Shown here piece after piece: positions 21,975 through 35,401 of a stretch of DNA of 48,163 nt. A program made the translations under genes and the position numbers. Position 1 is the first letter of the stretch, and the number at the start of each line of letters is the position of its first letter. The notes under the pieces are model-generated. The model was not told the DNA's origin. It saw only the letters and a program-made list of their open reading frames with translations, and searched no databases. Origin of the DNA: Guillardia theta CCMP2712 (Eukaryota; Cryptophyceae; Pyrenomonadales; Geminigeraceae); the NCBI RefSeq assembly GCF_000315625.1, contig NW_005434656.1:120001-168163 (forward strand). Reading direction: 5' to 3'.

Positions 21975-22901
21975 TCACAGCTCCTGCCTGCCAGCTAGCT
22001 CAGGCTCTACCGTCACAGGTTTCCAAGCAGCGACGGGGCTGAGATAATCAAACCAGATGCATCCCAAGCCGTAGAGCGCCTTCACCTTAGAGAGGAAGCC
22101 GAGCTTCGAGCCTGCCACGTCCCTCCACTCTTCCAGCGGATACTCGTAGATCACCTCCTCACATGGCGGCTTGTGCCCTCCTCCTTCTCCTCCTCCTCGC
22201 AGCGAGATGAACCTGGCGATGAGCTCGACGTCGAAGATCCAGCCTGAAGTGAAGGGAGAGGACAGCGCGTCTCGCAGGTCTTCCGTTGCTCGGAACATCT
22301 TCGCTCCGCACTGCGTGTCGTAGATCCGAAGGTTCAGCACGATGGACGCGAGGGTGGCGAACACACGGCCGAGGTAATGGCGCGTGAACTGCCGCTGGAT
22401 GTTCCTGCCGAGCAGAGCGACTCGGGCGCCGAAGACCATCTCGAGCTTCTCGTTCTCCTCCAACTTGCGCATGAAGCGAGGGATCGTCTCGAGCGGCGTC
22501 GCCAGGTCCGCGTCCCAGAAGGCAACCACGTCCTCCCTCGTCAAATTCCTCGACAGCAGCACGTGAAGCATGCCCTTGCGAACGGCTTCCGCCTTGCCAC
22601 CATTGACCTCCAGGTTGAAGACGGACATTCTCTGCGGTCGCTTTGCCGCGAGCTCTCGGAGAACACGTAAAGTTCCGTCGCTGCTGCCATCGTTGACGAA
22701 AGTAAACAGCACGTCCTTGTTCGCTGCCTGGTCGACGAAGTCCAGGAAAACTTGCTGTGGAAGTCGGGTCTCCTCGTTGTAGCAAGGAACGACTATGTGA
22801 GCCTTGCCCTCACACAGAGCCAAGGAAGCCAGGAGCACCAGAGTAGCAACGAGGGCTGAAGATCCGCAGGCAAGAACCGAGCAACTTCCATTCGCTACCA
22901 T
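21975..22901 (-). CDS. ALG5: ALG5-like dolichyl-phosphate beta-glucosyltransferase (GT2)
   Basis: A single-exon gene of 308 residues. After a signal-anchor helix (ALVATLVLLASLALC) comes a GT-A fold of glycosyltransferase family 2. It has VPCYNEE, FVNDGSSDGTLRVL, the metal-binding DxD within AFWDADLATPLE, YDTQCGAKMFR, GWIFDVELIAR and EWRDVAGSKL. This combination, notably the QCGAK and GW.FDVE motifs, is that of ALG5. ALG5 makes dolichyl-phosphate-glucose at the ER for N-glycan assembly. DPM1-type mannosyltransferases have similar N-terminal motifs but lack QCG.K and FDVE. A Gly/Glu-rich insertion (RGGGEGGGHKPP) precedes the YEYPLEEW motif. It converges with the LysM gene; the stops are ~180 nt apart. 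Confidence 0.88.
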   Translation of the reverse strand: MVANGSCSVLACGSSALVATLVLLASLALCEGKAHIVVPCYNEETRLPQQVFLDFVDQAANKDVLFTFVNDGSSDGTLRVLRELAAKRPQRMSVFNLEVNGGKAEAVRKGMLHVLLSRNLTREDVVAFWDADLATPLETIPRFMRKLEENEKLEMVFGARVALLGRNIQRQFTRHYLGRVFATLASIVLNLRIYDTQCGAKMFRATEDLRDALSSPFTSGWIFDVELIARFISLRGGGEGGGHKPPCEEVIYEYPLEEWRDVAGSKLGFLSKVKALYGLGCIWFDYLSPVAAWKPVTVEPELAGRQEL

Positions 22902-22985
22902 CCCCTCTCTAAAGTTCGTGCCGCGAATGTATCACGAGGCAGGTCTTGGTCTTCTCTCCTCTTCCACTCTCCTCTTCCTCTGTTA

Positions 22986-23080
22986 TCCTGTCCTGTCCTG
23001 TCCTGTCCTGTCCTGTCCTGTCCTGTCCTGTCCTGTCCTGTCCTGTCCTGTCCTGTCCTGTCCTGCCCTGCCCTGCCCTT
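22986..23080 (+). repeat. (TCCTG)n pentanucleotide array
   Basis: Sixteen perfect TCCTG units (22986-23065) are followed by about three CCCTG variants. It is the inverse of the array at 23321-23470. Confidence 0.95.
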
Positions 23081-23320
23081 GGCGCTGCCCTCTGCTCGCT
23101 GTCGTCGACCAAGTGGTTACGGGGGCAGCATCAAAATCGATAGGTTTTAATTTGCTGCCCTGAGCGTTGTTGGTTCGGGGGCGATGCTGATTGTGTAACG
23201 GTGATCGCTATGTATTTGTAACCGTCAAACGAAGGGGCACCATGCACTTGATGTATCAACAGACTAGTGAAGGAGGGAGGGAATCATAGGGTAGGCGGGA
23301 AGATGGGGAAGGACGACATG

Positions 23321-23470
23321 ACAGGACAGGACATGACATGACATGACATGACATGACATGACATGACAGGACAGGACAGGACAGGACAGGACAGGACAGG
23401 ACAGGACAGGACAGGACAGGACAGGACAGGACAGGACAGGACAGGACAGGACAGGACAGGACAGGACAGG
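23321..23470 (+). repeat. (ACAGG)n / (ACATG)n pentanucleotide array
   Basis: Two ACAGG units, then seven ACATG units (23331-23365), then 21 perfect ACAGG units (23366-23470). ACAGG is a rotation of CAGGA, the reverse complement of TCCTG. Confidence 0.95.
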
Positions 23471-23725
23471 ATGGGATGCCATGACCTTGGGGAAAACCAG
23501 TGTGTGGGTATAGGATTGTGAGGATAGGAAAGCGGGAGGGGAGCGAGCGGTAGAAGACTAGGAGAGGGATGAAATGAATGGTTTTTATCAACGGAAAGAA
23601 GTGCAGTTTGCATTGTGATCGTGATATCAATCTGTGCGTGTCATGCTAGGGAAGAAGTCAACCCGTAACGTGCCAACGAGCTCAAAGTGACAAGTTGCCA
23701 TAGCAGGTCTCAGGTTGGGACTAGC

Positions 23726-24646
23726 ATGATGAGGTCGACTGAGTACGGCACTCTTGACGGCGGCAAGCCTCAATCAGCATCGCGCAGGTCGCCCCGAATG
23801 ATCTCTCCGGTGGTTGGAGTTGTCAGTGCATTGCTCCTCGTTGTTAGCGCCGTGCTTCTCTCTTCCTCCCACAGGGGACAGAGTCAGCTCCTGCAGCGCG
23901 GCGGGTACGCTCGAAGTGGTCTCAACTTCGCGTTGGCGCATGGCACCAGGCAGCCCAGGACTTACGACAGCGCTTTCCGTGTTGCCCGTCCCCGTCAGGT
24001 CTTGGAGCAGACTGGTGACGCTGGAAATAGCCAAGAGTTTGTCCAGTATCTCAGCGATCAAAGCGATGATATCCTCGACGAGGACGAGGACTCCGACCTG
24101 GGACGCGCCAGGCAGGCGGTCAAGGACGCCAAGGAGCGAGTCATCGAAGACGCGAAGCGCTTGCATGATATCGGGGTTGCGATCGAGGAGGAGGAGGCAA
24201 AGCAGAATCCTTCTGCTGCCAAGTCACACAAGGTACCTCATTGTAGCATCCAACTCGCTGTTGACTCGCTTGTCCCTAAAGGTGCAGGCTCTGAAGAAGA
24301 GCAGCAGGAAGGCAAGTCCCTTGCTCGCTGCGCCATTCCTGCTTGTCCTCCCTCCTCTCCCCCCTCTTCCCTTCCTCCTCCTCCCTGTGACCCTCTTTGT
24401 TAGGTGAAGAGGTCCGGGAAGGACAAAGCGGACGAGATCGACATGAAGATCAAGGTCAAATCTCTTCCTCTTTCTCCAACTTATGCTCAACTTCACTCGC
24501 AGGTCGAGGTGGATCCACAGGCCCGTCGTTCTCGCAAGTCGCGTGCAGGAGCTGATCAAAGAAGGGGTCAACAAGCGGAGGACGCAAAGAAGCAGAAAGA
24601 GGATGTGATGGTGGCTCGTTTCCCTCTTCCTCCGTTTACAAGATGA
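23726..24646 (+). CDS. Unknown single-pass membrane protein with charged C-terminal half
   Basis: The likely start is the ATG at 23726 (MMRSTEYGTLDGGK). About 25 residues later comes one transmembrane segment, VVGVVSALLLVVSAVLLSS, which looks like a type II anchor with a basic cytosolic tail. The following region contains an acidic stretch (DDILDEDEDSD) and a helical, probably coiled-coil part (ARQAVKDAKERVIEDAKRL, AIEEEEAKQ). Three or four short downstream exons add a Lys/Arg-rich tail. The last starts VEVDPQARRSRKSR and ends at 24646. I do not recognise a family. The exons between ~24230 and 24500 are joined by eye. Confidence 0.6.
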
Positions 24647-24845
24647 TTCACGAATAAAATCATCACAACGGCTATCTTGGTCATAACATGAAGTTTCTTG
24701 ATTTCTTGGACACAGTCCCCTCTCCCTGCGTTCAGTAGTTTGAAACTCTGTCCAGCCATCAGGACATCGTAACGACATTGGATGCAAGTTTGATATGGAG
24801 CCGTGTCAAATACTTCAACTTCCGCTTGTTCTTTCTATTGAAAAT

Positions 24846-26660
24846 CTAAATCTTTCGAATGAATGCATACAATCCCTCCACCTGACAACAAGTGAGCAAA
24901 CACTTACGAATCTCTTCCCAAGACAACACAAACGACAAGGTGAAACGACTCGACAGTCACGCATGGATACATGCAATCACGTGTGATGGCAAAACTTTGA
25001 AACAACTCACAATGTCATCCAGGTTGGGCTCCTCAAGATGGACCCAGCAATCCCCATCATCGTACCCCGTCTTCCTCCTACAGGCAGGACATGTGCGGTT
25101 GTGCCTGCTCCTGTGCGATGCATCAGAGTGATGTTTCTACAGCTATCCTCGCTGACCATAAGGATAAGCATCCCTCACAGAAGGGACCATGCAGACACGG
25201 GAGAGAAATTCCGGAAGAAGTCATCTGGTCAAGAACAAGTCATCCAACAGTTTCAAATCATGAGAACGCTGCTTGTAGAGCATACCTGGAGGCAGATCAT
25301 ACATTCATACTCGCTCTTCTGTATTTTACACATCCTTGATTCAGTCAAGGCCAAAGGTTGATCCTGATCTGAGTTGTTTGCATTGTTTTCTTGCCCTGCC
25401 GCTTCAAATACCAACAGTCAGTTCCACTCGATCAAAACAAACTCCGCATCGATCACCATCAGGGTTGGCATCGGCAGAGCCTTCCTCACTTTGATCGGGT
25501 TGATCGGCATCTTCGTCCGCATCTTCTGATGCTCGACCTGCAGCCAAGGCAGCATTCCTGCACCTACACTCGGAGTTTCCGCTGCATGTACAACTTCGAT
25601 CTCTTTCTCCTTCATCTCCTTCATCGTCCTGTTTCCAATTACTGCCACGATGGCTGACGAAGGATGACGGCCCTTGATTCTCCTTGTTGAGATTGAAATC
25701 TCCTCGAGCTCCATTAATGGTGTCCTCTTTGTTATCCTCTTCCCCTGTTCTTTGTCTCCTGCTTGCTGGAACCTCCTCCTCCTCCTCCTCCTCCTCCTCC
25801 TCCTCCATGTCCAGCCCTTGGCAATCTTCAAACTGAGTATCTTCAAACTGAGCATTTTCAACATCATCATGAGTTTGTTCCATATCAAACTCTCCAACGG
25901 CATCCTCGAAGTTGGAGTTTGCATTCTGCATCATCCGCAGCCGTTCTTGCCTCGTGCTCGCCCGCGCGGCCTGCTCTGTCTCTTGATCGAGGTGGCGACT
26001 CCCAGCAGCATGATCCTGGGCCGACTGCTCCGACCTTCGATGAGCTTCATGAGCTTCATGATCTTTGATCGCTCCTTTCTCCTGCGCTTCATCGTACGAA
26101 ACAATCCTCCCATCTTCCATCAAAATCCTCTGCGCAGTCGCTCGATCGGGTTCTACCCAGCCCCTGTAACGAGATAGCATGACTATGAGGAACGAGGACG
26201 AGGAAGAACGAGGACGAGGAAGAACGAGGACGATGAGGAGGTACCTCAGAGCCATCTGAGCTTGCAGAGCAACGTCAGCTTCAGCTTGCATCCTTCTGAA
26301 CACCTTGACGAATTGTTTGTAGGTCAAGGGCTTAAAGCTGTCGAATCAATGTCAACATGGGCGCCATTAGACAAGCAATGAGACAAGGGGCACAGCAAGA
26401 ACAGCAAGAACTTACTTGCCGCCAGGCACAGCGTCAGATCCATCTACCATGACCCTCTTGACACCAACTCTCGCTAGTTCCTTGTAGTTAGCGTCATTTA
26501 GTCCGAATTTCGTGTTCAAGGACGCGAAGTAGAGCTGACAATCATCCTTTCGAAAGCATGGCGCGAGCTTGTTCGCTGTTTCAACATCGTCCACCAAACC
26601 CCGTATTCCTCGCTTGTCATTAGCCAGAAGAGACTGGTCCTTGGAGTTGAGACCTCCCAT
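24846..26660 (-). CDS. RING-finger protein, probable E3 ubiquitin ligase
   Basis: A multi-exon gene starting at the ATG at 26660 (MGGLNSKDQSLLANDKRG). The N-terminal ~80 residues (VETANKLAPCFRKDDCQLYF…) form a small folded region ending VMVDGSDAVPGG. Then come a helical segment (QFVKVFRRMQAEADVALQ), a long charged low-complexity region with a poly-Glu run encoded by a (GAG)n microsatellite near 25775-25805, and a Cys-rich patch (CTCSGNSECRC). The C-terminal exons build a RING-like module: YECMICLQ, then LPCLHGPFCEGC, then NRTCPACRRK. The His-to-Cys spacing is one residue longer than usual. A further CGVC precedes it. The end is either read-through to 24957 or, via a good GTGAGT donor, a last exon ending VEGLYAFIRKI at 24846. 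The latter is preferred. Confidence 0.7.
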
Positions 26661-28014
26661 GCTCGCTCGATACCTTGCCCACAAAATGTAAGTTGGATTT
26701 CTTCACGGCTGACTACGAGCAGAATGGGCTGTCAGGATGTTGCGAGCAAGAGAAAGACAGGGAAATGAATCAAAGAACAAATCGAAACTAAGCGATCAAG
26801 TAGGTAACCAGCAGAAATAAACCTCACACCACAACGTAAAGGTAGAGTGAAAACACGCTGCGCAGGAATGAACAAGAGGAAGTGAGGAAGAGAAGAAGAG
26901 AAGAAGACGATGAGCTCAATTCAGCATTCACCAGGATGGGAGGAAACAAGTTGAGGAGGAGGGGAACAAAGCATGGCTCGAGTGACAGCGAAGGGTTAGA
27001 GGGAAATGGCATCTTTCGCAGCCAGCATGGCGGGGGCTGTTGGGTCAAGGATGAGTAGAGGAACAAAGGGGGTGGGTAGGGGGTTTTGGTCGAGAAATGG
27101 GTGGGTACTTTGTATTAAGAAAGAGGGGTGGATATAGGGTCTAATTACCACCAAGGGTGGTTGAAATTTGAGGGTGCTAAGGTCTGCAGAGTGGGTACCG
27201 CCAAGGTAAGACGATGGGTAGGGGGTGGTGTGTTTTAAAAGACAGGGGTACTCTTGCCTTTTGAGCCGTGAGGGGTTCAATCAGACAATTGGTAGGGTAG
27301 GGTCATAGTTGGAGTCTGGGGTAGGGTATCCTGAAGGGAGATGAAGGGGGTACGTCTCGTACAATGAATCGATGGGGTTTTCAAATTAGAAAAATGGGGT
27401 GGGTAGCAAAAAGTCAAGAGCCAGACCTTGGATAGGTGGGGTGGTGAAAATATGAGAGGTAGGGTGGATAAATCCTTCTGGGAGATCACAGGGGTGTACA
27501 AGGTAGTTGCACCCAAGGTGCTCTCGACAGGGGTGGGGTAGTACCCCACCTCCCGTGGTCTAATTCTGTAGATTTCATTTTGGACCACATCCCCACTCAA
27601 GTTACCACATCCCCTCTCAGATCCCGGCCGATCATCGAGTACGGCCGTGACGGCCGTGAGTCACTGCGCCGCCGGCCGGCCCGGGCCCCGGCCGCCGCAA
27701 TGCGCCGGCTGCAGCGGACGGCCCGCTAGCCAGCGCTCACTGCGGTGGCTGCCAGCCCTAACAGTCCTGGCAAGAGCCGCCGTTCGATTCGGAACCGTGG
27801 AAAGTAAGTTGGTAGGTCATCGGATGGTTTTTCAATTCAAACTTGGCTTTCACGTTTCGCTCTGCCAGGCAAGGGCTCTAGCGGTATAGATAAGATAGGG
27901 CGACAGAGACAGAGACTCGAGAACAGACGAGAGGAGAAATAAAGAAATGAAAAGAGAGGGGAAGTGACATACGAAGAGAGAACAACGAGATTGAAACACG
28001 AGGTGAGAAGCATG
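26661..28014. other. Intergenic: G-rich segment followed by a GC-rich island
   Basis: No exon is seen in these 1.35 kb. The stretch 27040-27600 is G-rich with repeated GGGTAGGG, GGGGTGGG and GGTCTAATT. It passes directly into a GC-rich island at ~27620-27790 (CCGGCCGGCCCGGGCCCCGG) carrying CGTGAGTCAC. The stretch 27890-28010 is a purine-rich 3' flank of the kinase gene. Confidence 0.55.
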
Positions 28015-31088
<3,074 letters not shown>

Positions 31089-33736
31089 GGCGGAAACCTG
31101 TTGAGAGTGTCGAAGATTACATACAATCGGAGGCATCGGAACAGAGGATTCTAGTCGCGATATACAAGACATGCAAACTACTGGCGACTTTCACGAGCCG
31201 CCGCTAACTCATTTTTCCGTCGGTAACTAATCATGACCCCTCCCCCTTGCCCCCTCCCCCCGCCAACCACAACCTCTCTTCTCCTATCCTGCATCTAACT
31301 AGTTGATTTCGTCTCTTTCCTTTTCATCATGCTGTAAGATGTTTGCGTGCAACTTTCTTTCGAATAGAACATTCTCCCATGCAATCACCAGATTCGCGAG
31401 GTATTACAATTCTTCAGAAGAAACTGTCTTCGCCTCCTCCTCCTCAAGGGATTTCTTCTGCGCCACTCCCATCTGCATTACTTCATCGTCTATCATCATT
31501 CCCTCCTTTCCCCGTCTCGCTCTCTGGATCCTCTTCCTCCTCTCTGAGCATAGGCTACGACTGGCCCCGACATGCGTGCATGAAGGCGCAGCACAATGCG
31601 CAAGTGGCCAGAGAGAAAGATGGGTGGGGGTATCCATGGGTACTTTTTTACTGCGATAATTAGGGTACATCAAGGTAGAAATGAGGGGTCAATGATAGCC
31701 AATGTGCTAATTCATGGGTCCAGTGAGGAGGGGTGGAATGATTTCAATGAGGATATTTGGGGTGGGGGATAGTAGGGGTGGTCAGATGGATTCTGGAAGA
31801 CGGAGTAGGAAGGGTGGTAGTGATCCAATGCGGACGGGTAGGGGTACCGAGGAAGGGGTCACAGAGTAACGTGATTTGACTACTACCCTACCATATGAAC
31901 TGATTTGGAGGGGTACTGAGACACACTTTGGTGCATGCTGAGCTACTTTCTTGCGGCTATAGGTGGAAATGGGGGGTTGCAAGATAGTCGGACTGTTTCG
32001 GCGGTAGGGTACTTTTCTGGTCACCTACCGGTCTAATTAATAACAAAGCTAGGGGTAGGGTCATTTACTTCCTATTAACATATTTATCTATTATGGGAGA
32101 CAGTGACAGGGTACTATTGGCAGGTTCCAGGACGGGTGTGACAAAATGAAATCAGGCAATTGTAAGTTGATAGCATGTTTTCGGGGTAGCTGGTAGTCCT
32201 GGCCGCAAGTTGCGCACCCGGACTCCCGGAGGCTAGACCGTCCCGGCGTTAATCGAATCAACCTCCACCTCACTGCTCCTCCCTGCGTCTTCCTGAATCG
32301 CAATCTCCTCCTCCAAGCTCCAAGCCGCTGAGCTGCTTCTTGCCGGAGGCCCCTACTGAGCTTCTCCTCCAGGCCCAAGCTCCTTCTAGCCTGAGCACCA
32401 AGCTTCCCCTTCGGAAGTTCAAGCATGATCTTGTCAACATGGCATCCATCCCGGGCCATCATTGTGTTTCAACTTCCCATCGATTTGTCACCCCATCTTG
32501 ACTTTCATCATCCAACTTCCGAAGTTCCCCCCTTGCAGTTCATTGTGAAAAACCTCCTGATTGACAAATACACCTCGCTGGTGATAACGGGGGTCAATAC
32601 AGATATCCCTCGTCGTGTGCAGATACCTCGCCAAGTGAACCAGTGCGTCCCAGTCACGCACCCTAGGCGCCATTGCGAATCCGGCGACTGAAGAGACTAA
32701 CAGCAAAGGAAATGATACTGTCTTACTGAGGACTTATCCAATAATTCTCCCTCCAGATGGTAACTTCGCATAGTGCACTCCAGGCAAGATAGTGAAAACT
32801 GCCACCGAACTTCGGAACGAAGAGGATTCCAAATTTCTCAACCAGCTGTTCAATGATCAAAATGCTTTTGACTCAAAGTACTGACTCATTCAACTTGAAG
32901 TCACTGACGAGTCCGACGAGTCAGGCAGGCCGGTAAGTTAGGAGGCCTGAGGACTTGGGGCCGGGCCGGCAAACGCCGCGGACCCCCCGCGGCCGCGCGC
33001 GCCGCCGGGCCATTGCCCGGCAGTCAGTCACGGTGGCCCATGATCATCCCGGGGGGCCGGGCGGCGGCGGGCGATCTGAAGACCCGGATGATCGGCCGCG
33101 CCGGGTCCGATCTGTCCGACTTCAGCCATGTCACGAGTCGGGCTCGGACGCCGCGCAGCGACTGCTCGCTACTAGAATGCAGGTCACTGTCACGCGTCCG
33201 AGTGAGAGCCTCGGAGTCACGTGGTCAGCCTCGGGCGAGGTTACCGTACCGGGTAGTAAATTAGCAATAAGGCTGACCAACTTTCAAGCAGAGCCTCAAT
33301 CGGAGTCACGCGGCCCTCATGACCAGAGCTTGCTTTGGGCTAAAAGTCAGTTGTAATTGTGTCCCCCGGGGCTCAGCCTGCTTGCGACACCCTACCCCCC
33401 ACCAATAGGATCACTTTTATGGTCGTTGACCGGGGTGATCTCCCAGGCTCATCTATCTGGCACTAGCCCAGTAGGGGTCAGATCAGGGCCACTGCGGGGC
33501 CGTTTCACGATTGACCTCTTCGGTACCAACTTTTAGTCAAGAATCTCAGTATAATAGTAGTAAAATTTGAGATGTAGTAAAGTGGGCTGGGTACCAAAGA
33601 TTTTCTAGCAAGCAAAGGGAATTTAGGCGACAGGGTAGGGTGGGGTAGTGTCATCTCGTGGTGAGTCACAACAGCTCGGTGGTGTAAAACCTGTTTCTGA
33701 GGTCATCGCGTAGATATCAATCTTGCGCACTGCACA
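31089..33736. other. Long intergenic region with G-rich and GC-rich segments and a retroelement relic
   Basis: This 2.65-kb stretch holds no convincing host gene. The part next to the kinase start (31090-31640) is probably its promoter. The stretch 31640-32110 is G-rich (GGGTAGGG, GGTCTAATT). A decayed Copia-type fragment is listed separately (~32480-32790). The stretch 32930-33330 is extremely GC-rich, with CCGCGGCCGCGCGCGCCGCC and several GAGTCAC words. The stretch 33355-33650 returns to GGGTAGGGTGGGG. An open frame at 32091-32462 (-) has no recognisable domain. Confidence 0.55.
32480..32790 (-). pseudogene. Degenerate Ty1/Copia-type reverse transcriptase fragment
   Basis: On the minus strand two overlapping frames together read SFAVSLFSR and, after a frameshift, FAMAPRVRDWDALVHLARYL followed by HTTRDICI. 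This matches the connection after the Copia reverse transcriptase, where family members have 'FAV..LSRF…HW.A.KR.LRYLKGT'. Stops and a frameshift break it, and the RNase H part that should follow is not recognisable. I see no long terminal repeats nearby. It is an old, short relic. The call rests on one motif block. Confidence 0.5.
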
Positions 33737-35035
33737 ATGCCGGAAGCAACCATCGCCGTCGAAGTTGAGCCCCATGTGGTTTACACGTCGTCTACTCCAG
33801 TCGAAGAATTTACCAACATGGAGGATGAAGACTTGGAGTCCAACCCCAAGAAGCTTCCCGGCCAGTATAAGGTTGCAATACAGGAGCTTTCCGCTTTTAG
33901 CAGCAGCGAGAGTCAAACATGGGAAGGGAGGGCGAGATGGGTCAAGGGAATTCTCGGAGCTGCGTGCATAAGCCTCGTGGCCGGGGTAGTGTTGGATCTT
34001 GGGAAGGTGGTTCTGCCGTTGGGGGTCAGGTCGCAGTTCATTTTCAAGCTCTTTGTCATGATGAAGATTGTGCTGGGAGCTTCGGCTGGGTCCGCCTACT
34101 GCCTCGCAGGGATGTCTCTGGTCTTACCGCTGCAGTTCAATCGAGTTCGGGAAGAGTTCATGGGAGCACAGCAGTGTCTGGGGATCGTACCTATCCTTGT
34201 CGGAGCGTTTATACTTGGATGCGGGATGGCGCTGGCAGGGGGCTGCACAGGGAAGGTCCTTGTGCAAGTGGGTTCAGGCATTCCTTACTCGTGGGTAACT
34301 CTCCTTGGCTGCTTCTCAGGTGCAGCTTTCTATGGGATAGTGCAATCGAAGATTGAGCCTTACCTGATTGTTGGGAAGATGAAGTCGCCCAAATTGGAGG
34401 ACTACGGGCCTCTGAAGAAAGTACCCTTCTTTGTGCTTGCGACTGGTCTTGCAGTCTGCATGACGATCGTCATTGTTATCCTCGAGGTTCTCTATCCTTG
34501 GTATGAGACTATTCCAGGAGGGACGACGCTGTGGAGAACTGTGGTTCCACCTCAGTTTACGGGCGCGATTCTCGGGATCCTGCAGATCCCGGCAGTTCTA
34601 CTGTTGAACGAGACACTTGGAGGCAGCTCTGCGTACATGACGTACACCTCTCAGTTTCTTCGCGTCTGCAAGGACTGCCCAGTTGTGCTGGGTCACCTCA
34701 ACAGTTTCAGGACGGGGGTCGCCAACTCTTGTTCGGCCGTAGCGCTTGTGTTCACCATCGCAGGAGCTGCGATCTCATCCATCGCGGGAGGGACATACGG
34801 GAAGTATGAGGGGGTGTACCCGATAGAAGCGTTTGCAGGAGGCTTTTGTGTTATCTTCGGGAGCAGGCTTACTTCGGGATGCTTCACCGGGCATGTGTTT
34901 TCTGGTGTCGCGCTGCTGTCACTGAAGTCCATGATTGCGGCCCTCACGATTTTCGCTGGAGCGATCACAGTAGGATTTGTGTACTTCACCGTGGATCCTT
35001 TCAACTACACGGGAAGGTTGGGCGGGGCAGTGTAA
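33737..35035 (+). CDS. YeeE/YedE-family sulfur (thiosulfate) transporter
   Basis: A single-exon gene of 432 residues with ~10 hydrophobic helices after a soluble N-terminal tail of ~75 residues. Hallmarks are two Gly/Cys loops: GCGMALAGGCTGKVLVQVGSG in the first half and FGSRLTSGCFTGHVFSGVAL in the second. They correspond to the conserved half-repeats of YeeE/YedE (TsuA) proteins, whose cysteines relay thiosulfate across the membrane. Extra Cys lie in FLRVCKDCPVVLGH. Thiosulfate or a related sulfur species is therefore the likely substrate, but this is inferred from bacterial members. The N-terminus is acidic and lacks a signal peptide. The gene is intronless while its neighbours are intron-rich, and the family is mostly prokaryotic. 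Confidence 0.9.
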   Translation: MPEATIAVEVEPHVVYTSSTPVEEFTNMEDEDLESNPKKLPGQYKVAIQELSAFSSSESQTWEGRARWVKGILGAACISLVAGVVLDLGKVVLPLGVRSQFIFKLFVMMKIVLGASAGSAYCLAGMSLVLPLQFNRVREEFMGAQQCLGIVPILVGAFILGCGMALAGGCTGKVLVQVGSGIPYSWVTLLGCFSGAAFYGIVQSKIEPYLIVGKMKSPKLEDYGPLKKVPFFVLATGLAVCMTIVIVILEVLYPWYETIPGGTTLWRTVVPPQFTGAILGILQIPAVLLLNETLGGSSAYMTYTSQFLRVCKDCPVVLGHLNSFRTGVANSCSAVALVFTIAGAAISSIAGGTYGKYEGVYPIEAFAGGFCVIFGSRLTSGCFTGHVFSGVALLSLKSMIAALTIFAGAITVGFVYFTVDPFNYTGRLGGAV

Positions 35036-35401
35036 GGGAAGGTAAGGGCTGTCCGATCGTGTCCATCAGCAAGCTGGTCGGACAACTTGCCAAACTTTGT
35101 GTTTTTTAAGTTCAAGAGTGGAGATTGTTTAATTATCTATAATGCGTTGTTTCTGTAAGTTGATTAAAGGTTCTAAGAGTTGGCTCAAGCATGGGATACT
35201 TTAGTAGACTTTGAGAGCAACAAGATGGTTTGCCTGGGCTTCAATCCTATGGGTTGCGGCGGCGGCCACGATCTCATAGTCATCACAACACTGCCACCAT
35301 ACCTTACTAGAGTGAAAGCTGAGGCAGATTTGCTACTCATAAAATCATCATAAAAGTGTTCGGATAAGTAAAAATGTTATAGATATAAGGATTTTGAGAC
35401 A
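35036..35401. other. Intergenic region
   Basis: These 366 nt run between the transporter stop and the next plus-strand start. They are AT-leaning near 35110-35160. I see no repeat or exon; they presumably hold a 3' UTR and a promoter. Confidence 0.5.

Larger units (their letters stand above)
22902..23725. other. Intergenic region with inverted pentanucleotide arrays
   Basis: The starts of the glucosyltransferase (-) and the membrane-protein gene (+) face away from each other here, so the stretch is a divergent promoter. It holds two arrays of one pentanucleotide in opposite orientation, listed separately, and ~250 nt of ordinary sequence between them. Confidence 0.6.

Noticed and set aside
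22804-23163. Open frames through the TCCTG array (repeating LSCPV)
   Set aside because: Pentamer repeats without stops keep all three frames open. No conserved sequence exists outside the array.
27040-27600. Interstitial telomere repeat
   Set aside because: GGGTAGGG words are irregularly spaced and embedded in other sequence. There is no tandem (TTTAGGG)n or (TTAGGG)n array.
32091-32462. Possible small gene on the minus strand (123 codons)
   Set aside because: Arg/Leu-rich low-complexity translation with no family features, lying between a G-rich segment and a retroelement relic.
32930-33330. rRNA gene fragment in the GC-rich island
   Set aside because: High GC alone suggested it, but I recognise no conserved rRNA or tRNA segment.
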